Shown here one piece after another: positions 57,201-64,000 of a stretch of 64,000 nucleotides of DNA. Under the pieces are notes generated by a model. That model saw nothing but the letters and a program-made list of their open reading frames with translations. It did not search any database and was not told the origin of the DNA. This DNA comes from Pelodera strongyloides (taxonomy: Eukaryota; Nematoda; Chromadorea; Rhabditida; Rhabditidae). How positions within the stretch are numbered: position 1 is the stretch's first letter; each line of letters starts with the position of its first letter. A program made the position numbers and the translations under genes. Location: positions 1 to 64,000 of the forward strand of contig JAANDG010000730.1 in the NCBI GenBank assembly GCA_036852015.1, written 5' to 3'.

Positions 57201-58672
57201 TGCAACAGTGATTCAGTGATTATTCTGATTCTCGAATCGAATCGAAGAGATGAGGAAATATACCACGATTCAAAATAGCACACGACGTAGGACTGGCAAT
57301 GGCATACCGTCGATTCAACCAAGTCTGCAATAGAAGCCTCCTGATTTTTCTTCTGCACGGCTAAACTCTTGATGTTTTCTTTCTTTGAGCAAAATGTCAC
57401 TGAAAATGTGAAAATGAATACTCGTATAGCTCAAGGGAAGAGACCACCGAGTTTGTTTCAAAAAAATTTTACTAAAGAAGAGCGAGCGTGCAGGTAACGA
57501 GAAAAGCGATGCTGCAAATTGTGAATTAGAACATCCCTCACGGCAGTAGTTATAAAAAATAATTTGACTTGAAAAAACCCAGAGCAGTGTAATAAGAAGA
57601 GGAAAACGTACACTTTACTTGGGTGCAGCTCTTGCACAGCAACACCTCGCCCTTTTTTCCGCAAGAAAAGCAATGTGCTCTTTGTTCAGTAATGAGCATT
57701 TTTGAGCTGAAATGTTGAATATATAAAATACACACCTGAATTAAATTAGAGTCAATATAATACGCAATGTAAAAGCTTAAGGGCGCGTTCGGGATTGATT
57801 TTCCGAAAGGAAACCATACAAATTCATCGTTCGGGATGAACTTTTTGGAAACGTTCCAATGCTTGGAGAAAACAAAAAATACAGTATGAATTAGCTTGCG
57901 AAAAACATTTCCCGCGTATTTTTCAAATTTTCCATGCTCATTCATACTGTATTTTTTGTTTTCTCCAAGCATTAGAACGTTTCCAAAATGTCCATCCCGA
58001 ACGAGGATTTGGCCGAGTTTCCTTTCGGAAAATCAATCCCGAACGCGCCCTAAACATTTCCAATTATCGGAGTGAATGTCAGACTATTTTCTAAGTCAGG
58101 CTATAAATCACCCAATACATATTTTCTGCTAGAGTCTGCTTAGCGATTTAAAAATACCACCCCGTTGCGGATACACCGTGTCCGCATTTTAGTATGGAAC
58201 CATCGCAGCGTGGCGCACATCTAACATTTTTTGAATCAAGAAAACTCTTTCATTTCATAACGATACCTAATAGGTGTTGGGCTGGGATCAGGCGGTGAAC
58301 CACTAATTAGTTGGTTAGAGGAACGCTCCCTAGAGCGGTACGAAAATTTGGTAAGTATTCCAGGCGGAGTAACGGCTTCTTCAGACGGCGAACAAAAACC
58401 TTCAGGAAAGGAGCCAGCAGAATCGGGAAAGCGAAGGCAGCCAACCCCTGTAAACATTCAGTAAGCTGGTGACTTGGTAGCAACACACAACTAGATTATT
58501 GCCTACGTATATATAAAAAACTAATTCGTTTAATGCGACCAAAGGAACAGTACATATGTCCACCGACACAGAATAACTAGGCGCGGGATGGAATGGGCCG
58601 AAAACTGACCGGAAACGACTTACCTGGTATAGGAATAGGAGTACTACAGGAATCCAGGCTTACATCAACCAT
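54289..58672 (-). CDS. ATG14: ATG14/Barkor-like autophagy regulator
   Basis: Subunit of the autophagy-specific class III PI3-kinase complex. Exons: 58624-58672, 58267-58447, 57612-57706, 57308-57399, 57108-57194, 56929-57000, 56748-56852, 56693-56719, 56493-56599, 56264-56333, 55987-56094, 55738-55809, 55459-55611, 55030-55125, 54675-54749, 54435-54487 and, tentatively, 54289-54370 (about 507 aa; human 492). The four-cysteine motif CFSCGKKGEVLLCKSC matches CPLC...CAKC of ATG14. A coiled-coil region follows (LLELHRQHKQLIARIK, FAIEKLDVHLENKG), then the UVRAG/ATG14 fold (RRELSVHLFGVYSIDEVALV, GLIFTMQLVNHLAQVNDIVL). ANEWDTCEDVDEF recalls the acidic TDWENLPSP near the human C terminus. The first two exons give a Ser/Pro-rich extension of about 77 aa, joined in phase to the zinc-finger exon. 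The last exon, the N-terminal extension and the end of the 27-nt microexon are the uncertain parts. A splice acceptor is 3 nt before the ATG. Confidence 0.8.
55634..55705. repeat. 22-bp tandem repeat, three copies, in an ATG14 intron
   Basis: TAATGATTTGACTTTCCGCT is repeated three times (22-bp period) with a partial fourth (TTTCCGCTAAT). It occupies more than half of the 126-bp intron between ATG14 exons 55738-55809 and 55459-55611. Confidence 0.95.
57781..58050. mobile_element. foldback element in ATG14 intron 2, 270 bp
   Basis: Arms of about 120 bp: left GGGCGCGTTCGGGATTGATT, right its reverse complement, with a second conserved block (TGCTTGGAGAAAACAAAAAA and complement). The left flank is TTAA, the right flank TAAA, one base off a TTAA duplication. 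GGG...CCC ends differ from the AG...CT ends of the others. It is inserted between the ATG14 exons at 58,267 and 57,706. Confidence 0.82.
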
Positions 58673-59657
58673 AAACTGTTAACTGAAATGAGAAACTAGA
58701 ATTAGATGGAAAGAAAATAGAAGACACGTACAATCCGAGAAATACACAATGTTCACAACCAGAAATGATGTCAACAGTCCAAGAAAGCCACTATGTAGGC
58801 GGCTAGAGAAGCAAGACAACGATTCGCTCGTTAACGATAAGCGGTTCAAATATTTCTACAACAACAACAACAACAACGTCATCACAAAAGTGGCGCAAGG
58901 CAAATTCTGGACACATGAATAATGCGCTTTCCCGGCAAATGTGCATTTTCGTTCTGCACTCAAAGTCCCGGAGGGAAGGAGTAGAGAGTGTGCCTTTCGC
59001 GGAGTGCGCAGACGCAAAAGTTGGAATACACCTTTAATTCCATGCCTATTTTTTCTTGTCGTGGGATCGACGGACGATTGCTGCCGTGTATGCGCATATG
59101 CTGCTAGTTTATAGGTCTTTTATGATTGTTGGTAATTGTAAATGTTCATGTATTGAATAGTTGAATACAGCTTTGATGTTTCTTAGCGCACTTTCACGGT
59201 TGCGATATATATATACCGGTGGACAGCCCAGCCAATATGAGCCGCACCTCACGAAGCGGGTTCTATGCGCGTTTGGTGCTAACATCTTGCAAACGTGCCA
59301 ATCTGCGGGAAGCGGGGTAGATTTTCTCCGTGACTAGCCGTAGGAGCAAGTTTCGCTTTGTATGCTGAATATTCTGTCTGTCCCGTTTGGCACAGCGATG
59401 TGCATTGAGCACTGTGATATGTGATTGAAATCCATATCCTGTTGTAGAGTACCAATTGTGCGTGTGGAGTATTGCTGCTCACTGGGTCTATGTCTTCTAC
59501 CGTGCTGCACGCAACAAAGTGTATATTGCATGGGACACCCCCTGCTGCATCCAAGAGTTTAGGATTACAGTTGCTGATCCACGCTGCTTATATCCATCCC
59601 GTCGGCCGTGGTCTGTATAGGTTAGTTTGATAATAACTTATTTTGTACTGGTGTTAA
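58673..59657. other. divergent intergenic region between ATG14 and PARS2
   Basis: About 1 kb separating head-to-head genes. It contains a (CAA)n run at about 58,857-58,878 and no exon I recognise. A splice acceptor-like TGTATAG ends at 59,620, 37 nt before the PARS2 start codon. A shared or paired promoter is plausible. Confidence 0.45.
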
Positions 59658-62600
59658 ATGTTGCAACCATCTAATCCAGTTCCCAAAGAACAATGTCAGT
59701 TTTATTTGTGTCATTTTAGTCTCTTGCCTAATGGACAGCGAGCAATCAAACGGTTAAACTCGTTAATTGACAATGAGTTGGACTCAATTGGAGCTCAAAA
59801 ATTGTCGTTTCCAATACTTGGACCAAAGGTAAATATTTTATTATTATGTATTTTTGCTTCAAACATTGAAAATTACGCCGAGTTTTCTTGCAGTAAGATT
59901 GGAATCCAGAATGTCCAACTCCGAGTACAGTTTCCTTCGATATTTTGTTATCACAAACGCCAGGATTTTTTGAAAAAAAAAAACGTAACAATGTTGCTTA
60001 TTTTTACCAGGAACTGTGGGATCAGACGAATAGATGGGACAGCATGGGAGCAGAGTTGTTGACAGTTGAGGATAGACTGGGAAATAAACTTTGCTTACAG
60101 GTATTTTTTTTTATTCCTTTTATCTTTGATATCAATGATATCAGTTGATTAGGCTACTGCAATTGCAATGGAAAAGGTGTTCTTCGAGTTTTCGCAATGG
60201 GTACGGTGGCATAGTTCTTGTGCTGGTCTTGTCTGTGCCAGCTTCTCAATTGCGCGTTACTGTTGAGCTCAGCGCTTACTTGATCCAAGAATCTTTCTCA
60301 TAGTATTCAGCCTATGTATGAGCATGATATGCGCAAACTTGGAATCGAGACACCAGACTGACTAACACTCTTGAAGATTTTTTTAGAATTCAAATGTGAC
60401 TTTTTTTTAAATTAATTTAGCCAACCGCTGAAGAAATGTGTACCCAATTGATGGCTCAATTGCCAGCAGTGAAACAGCGCGCTTTTCCACTTATGCTCTA
60501 TCAAACAACAGAAAAGTTTCGTGACGAGATGAACCCACGGTATGTGAACGCTATTTCGTTAGGATCTGTCAAGTTGTTGAAAGTTGAAGTTGAGTTGTGA
60601 ATCTTCTTCCCTTAACACTTAACACGAGTCTCTCTCAACGCGAATAGACAAACTGAAAAGCCAGTGGGGGTTTTATATGGTCTTACGGTCGAAGTACCAT
60701 TTTCGCTAAGTGAGTTATCATGTTGTCTTGGTGATTTGGCAACGCTTATATTGAGTTGTAGTGCGGATACATCTCTAGTTTAAGCTTGAGATCTGATTGT
60801 CTGTTAGTGTGCTTAATGTACTACGTAGCCCCTGTCATATCGCCGTTTATTACTATACTGTAGATCCGTAGTGTTTCAGATTTGGCCTTCTTCGGGCGCG
60901 TCAGTTTCTGATGAATGACCTATATTCTTTTGATATATCCGAAGAATCGGCGATGGAGACATATGGAGTAGTCAGTGAAGCTTACGGCAAGATTCTGACC
61001 AAAGCTCTAAGACTGCAAACTTACAAGGTACGATTATTTCTCTTTTGTATTAGTACCCTTACTCCCTACCTTTTCTGGATTCTTTCTGGTTAGACCCATC
61101 TTCGTACGGGAAGTGTAGTCGTTGGTACGAATATGCATAATAACTGTAAGAGTACGACTTTAGGGGGCGCTAACGATAAATACGGTACAGTATCTCCTTC
61201 ATCGTTAAAGTATTGACTTTGGAAAGATTGGTCCCGTTTCAGGTGAGAGCCGATTCGGGAATCCACGGCGGTCGTTTGTCACACGAATATCACCTCCGAA
61301 ATCCACTCAACGAAGACTCAATCCATTATTGTGATGTGTAAGTGAGTTGCTCGTTTGCCATACATGTCACTAGAACCCATAACCATACTGCCGAACGCCA
61401 TTTGAAAGATATTGCGACCACCGAGAAAAATTTTATGCCGAATGATTTACTTAGATGAAAAGTAAAGATTCTTTGAGAATCACTGATTTTTTGGTTAAAA
61501 AAATTAATATAATCGTTCATTGAAGATGCAAAACTGGTGGAAAGGTGGGCGAAACGGAGCCGTGTAACGAACACAATGCTTCACAAGAAATGTCCACTGT
61601 GGAAATAGCTCATACATTTCAATTGGGCACAAAGTACACAGAGGCACTTGGAGTATATGGCCTGGTTTGTTGTTTTAACTATCGTGGGTAGACCTCGATC
61701 AGTTCACTATGTTTTGTAATTGTCTCACTTCTCATCTCACTATTGCATATAATTCCCCCCCCCCCCTATTTGCGCCCAGGGAACTTGCTAGAATATGAGA
61801 CGTGCAACTATTTTGTTAGTTCTACTAAACTATATGTTTTATAGAATGGACAGCCACTCGAAATGTGTTGTTTTGGGATCGGAGTCACTCGTTTGTTGCA
61901 GGCTGCAGCTGAGGTAAGATTTTTCACTGTATTTTTGGGCTTGTGATGATTGAAACTTTTGGGGGAGTTATGCTCCTCGATAAAGATGGAGAGAGAGATT
62001 TGCTGTCCGAATGTGTATCCTAAGTGGTCATTTTTGGAGTACAGTGATGAATAATGATGAATCATCACGTGGGAAACAACCGAACTGCGGAGTTTTTTTT
62101 TCTCTACCGCAATTTTCGCTGTATTCTATTTCTTTATTCTATAGAAAATTGTGACGCAAGTTCATTACAGGTTCTATCGCCGTCAAATTCTTGTCTCCGA
62201 CTACCCTCTTTGATTGTACCATATGACGCAGCGGTTGTTGTGCATCGGGTTTGTTACTCTTGGTTACTGTAGTTGAGAATATTATCTTTACACCTTGTAA
62301 ACCGCTTTTTGGTTAAAACAGTAGGTATTTGGGGCGGGAGTTTTTTTTTACAATCGAATCTATTAATTATACTATGCTCTTTTTTTGGTTAATTATGTAA
62401 AGCGTATCAGTGACGATTTCAGAAGTTAATGGACCGCAGTGTTGTGGGTGTGGTGGTGGACGATTTGAAATCAAAATTCTCCACTATTTTGCTCGATGAC
62501 CGAACTGATATTAGTATTGGGAAGCGAATATTGGTAGGTTTTTTATTAGTGTATTTGACACCGCCAAGTCTTGATCACATTGGTATTGGTCTGATTTATG

Positions 62601-63118
62601 CTCCTTTCTAGTATTTTTTGATTTCTTGCTGCTAACCGATTATATTGATACTGTTTTGTAACTTCTGATTGTGAGAGGAGAGGGTATTGGCAGCGTTTAT
62701 TTTTCAGGCACTTTTTTAAGTTAAAATTGAAATCTCTGTTTTCATCGTTTTATTTACTTGAAATAATTTATTTTCCAGGAATTGAACAGGATTGGTGTCC
62801 CGCGAATTATTGTTCTTGGTACGAACACTTTGAAGTCGGTTGATTCTGAGGTAGGGATGGTGCTTTCTCTTTTTTTTTACGTCGTGACATACTTCTAAAC
62901 TAATTAATGCAAGGTCTTTGTTGTCTTTGTTCTTCAAGAACGGAGGAGTGATTTCTTTGTGTTTTCAGGAAACAACATTTGAAGTTTTGACGTCGCGACC
63001 GTATGATGCTAAATATCTGGAGCATGGCGATCGGACGCGAAATGAATATATGCAAATTCTGAGCGGGACTGATGTCGACGGGTTGGCGAGTAGAAATCGT
63101 TCTTTTGTTAGGTTATGA
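59658..63118 (+). CDS. PARS2: mitochondrial prolyl-tRNA synthetase
   Basis: Class II aminoacyl-tRNA synthetase that charges mitochondrial tRNA-Pro, 413 aa, eleven phase-consistent exons: 59658-59828, 60011-60100, 60421-60539, 60880-61027, 61243-61337, 61526-61664, 61845-61913, 62171-62248, 62423-62533, 62779-62850, 62969-63118. Visible features: FSLLPNGQRAI and ELWDQTNRWDSMGAELL (motif 1 region), FRDEMNPRFGLLRARQFLM (motif 2), HTFQLGTKYTEAL, CCFGIGVTRLLQAAAEV (motif 3) and LLDDRTDISIGKRI in the anticodon-binding domain. All align with PARS2 (human 475 aa). The protein begins at MLQP, which corresponds to about residue 90 of the human protein, and no presequence is seen. Either the N terminus is short or an upstream exon was missed, although an in-frame TAA directly precedes this ATG. 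AATAAA at 63,471-63,476 is a candidate poly(A) signal. Confidence 0.93.
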
Positions 63119-63769
63119 TATCCTAGTTGTAGTTGTAGTCCGTTTTCTTAGGCGCTCTGGCTGGACGCAACGGGGACTGGACTGGGACTTAAGTCATAGG
63201 GCTAAGGTTCACGTCGTAATGTTTTCAACTTCGTCCCCTAGAACCCTGTTTAGTGTAATTTTAGGATATTATATATTATTGTTAAAAGTTTACATGTTTT
63301 GATGTTTTTAAATCATTAGTGAATCTGTTGAAATTGCTGAGAAGCTAAGTGCTCTGATTCTGATAATACGTGTTTCGTGTAGGTGTGTAGGCCATAGTTA
63401 GGCTAGTTGTGTAGAATAGAATACTCTAAGGTAATTATTTTTCCTTTGTGTACGGGTATTGTTATTAGATAATAAACAGTTTTTTTTAAGTTTTCAAACA
63501 GTTTTTTTTTGCTTTGACTTACCATGCGGTGGCTATTGTACCATTATATATCCGAACTTCTCTTCATAGTGGTATCGTTGTTTTGATCTTTTGCCCCTTT
63601 TTCTTAAAATTAAGCAAGTCAGTTGCTATGCTGTTAGATATCTTTGCGATTAGTTTTTGCATCGTATTGCCTACCTCTCTCGTTTCTTACGTTTTTGATT
63701 CTCATATCCTCGGGATTTTCCGTGTATGAGTCTCAAAATTAATTATAGTTTTATAGGTGCGCCCCACCC
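63119..63769. other. short same-strand intergenic region PARS2 to SMPD2
   Basis: 650 bp between the PARS2 stop and the SMPD2-like start, both on the plus strand. It contains a candidate poly(A) signal (63,471-63,476) and ends with an acceptor-like TTTTATAG 13 nt before the next ATG. No exon seen. Confidence 0.45.
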
Positions 63770-63919
63770 ATGGACAGTGTGGTTCAATTACGCGTGGCCA
63801 CTCTCAACGTTTGGGCCCTTCCCCAACCATGGCCAATTGGTAGTAAGGACAGGAAACATCGACTGGATAGACTAGCAGATCAATTAACGAGGGGAGAGTA
63901 TGATATCGTGGGATTACAG
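63770..63919 (+). CDS. SMPD2: neutral sphingomyelinase-like protein, first exon only
   Basis: First 50 residues of a Mg-dependent endonuclease/exonuclease/phosphatase-fold enzyme. LRVATLNVWALPQPWPIG with the metal-site Asn-Val-Trp motif, then KHRLDRLADQLTRGEYDIVG, is the characteristic start of animal neutral sphingomyelinase (SMPD2), which hydrolyses sphingomyelin to ceramide. The exon ends at a good donor (CAG|GTAAAT), and the rest of the gene lies beyond the window, including the metal-binding Glu expected right after GLQ. A splice acceptor precedes the ATG by 13 nt. Confidence 0.85.
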
Positions 63920-64000
63920 GTAAATGATTCCGATGTTACAGTATGGTGTGTATATGGAGACGTTTTATGATAGCGGATGAAAGTTGTTCATGCGCATGTC

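Noticed and set aside
57612..57699. Start codon of ATG14 placed at the zinc-finger exon (57,699)
   Set aside because: Two upstream exons (58,624-58,672 and 58,267-58,447) join in phase through the same acceptor and begin with an ATG that itself sits 3 nt after an acceptor, so the longer form is preferred; the shorter start remains possible.

Overview
The window is nuclear DNA from an invertebrate animal. Every recognisable gene is split by GT-AG introns (mostly 40-700 bp, a few of several kb), and the protein set is metazoan: U2SURP, katanin p80, SAFB, a KCTD8/12/16-type protein, ABHD11, ATG14, mitochondrial prolyl-tRNA synthetase and neutral sphingomyelinase. At almost every gene a 3' splice acceptor lies 0-66 nt upstream of the start codon. 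This suggests spliced-leader trans-splicing (known in nematodes, flatworms, rotifers, chaetognaths, tunicates and others), or else a leader intron in nearly every gene. I cannot name the phylum. All exon models below were read by eye from splice sites, reading phase and family resemblance.

Layout. 1-8.4 kb: two minus-strand small thaumatin-like genes with the same exon structure; the first runs off the left edge, and the second has a 4.3 kb intron packed with TTAA-flanked inverted-repeat elements. 10.6-21.3 kb: a complete 29-exon U2SURP gene (+). 22.5-33.0 kb: katanin p80 (-), convergent with U2SURP, 16 exons, with a 4.5 kb intron that holds a Tc1-type transposon derivative and a degenerate tandem duplication. 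34.1-49.8 kb: a SAFB-like gene (-), 18 coding exons, whose 9.5 kb second intron contains a complete KCTD-like gene on the opposite strand (44.7-48.7 kb). 50.2-53.2 kb: ABHD11 (-). 54.3-58.7 kb: ATG14 (-). 59.7-63.1 kb: PARS2 (+). 63.8 kb to the right edge: first exon of an SMPD2-like gene (+).

Functional sense. These are mostly unrelated housekeeping functions: splicing (U2SURP), chromatin and RNA scaffolding (SAFB), microtubule severing (katanin p80), mitochondrial hydrolase and translation (ABHD11, PARS2), autophagy initiation (ATG14), sphingolipid turnover (SMPD2), receptor scaffolding (KCTD) and secreted defence-type proteins (thaumatin-like). No pathway links them. The most distinctive points are the nested KCTD gene, the acceptor-next-to-ATG pattern, several foldback elements sharing a TTAA/AG...CT end rule, an IR/DR Tc1 derivative with a deleted catalytic core, and two unusual introns (a GC-AG intron in katanin p80 and an intron without an AG acceptor in the best ABHD11 model).
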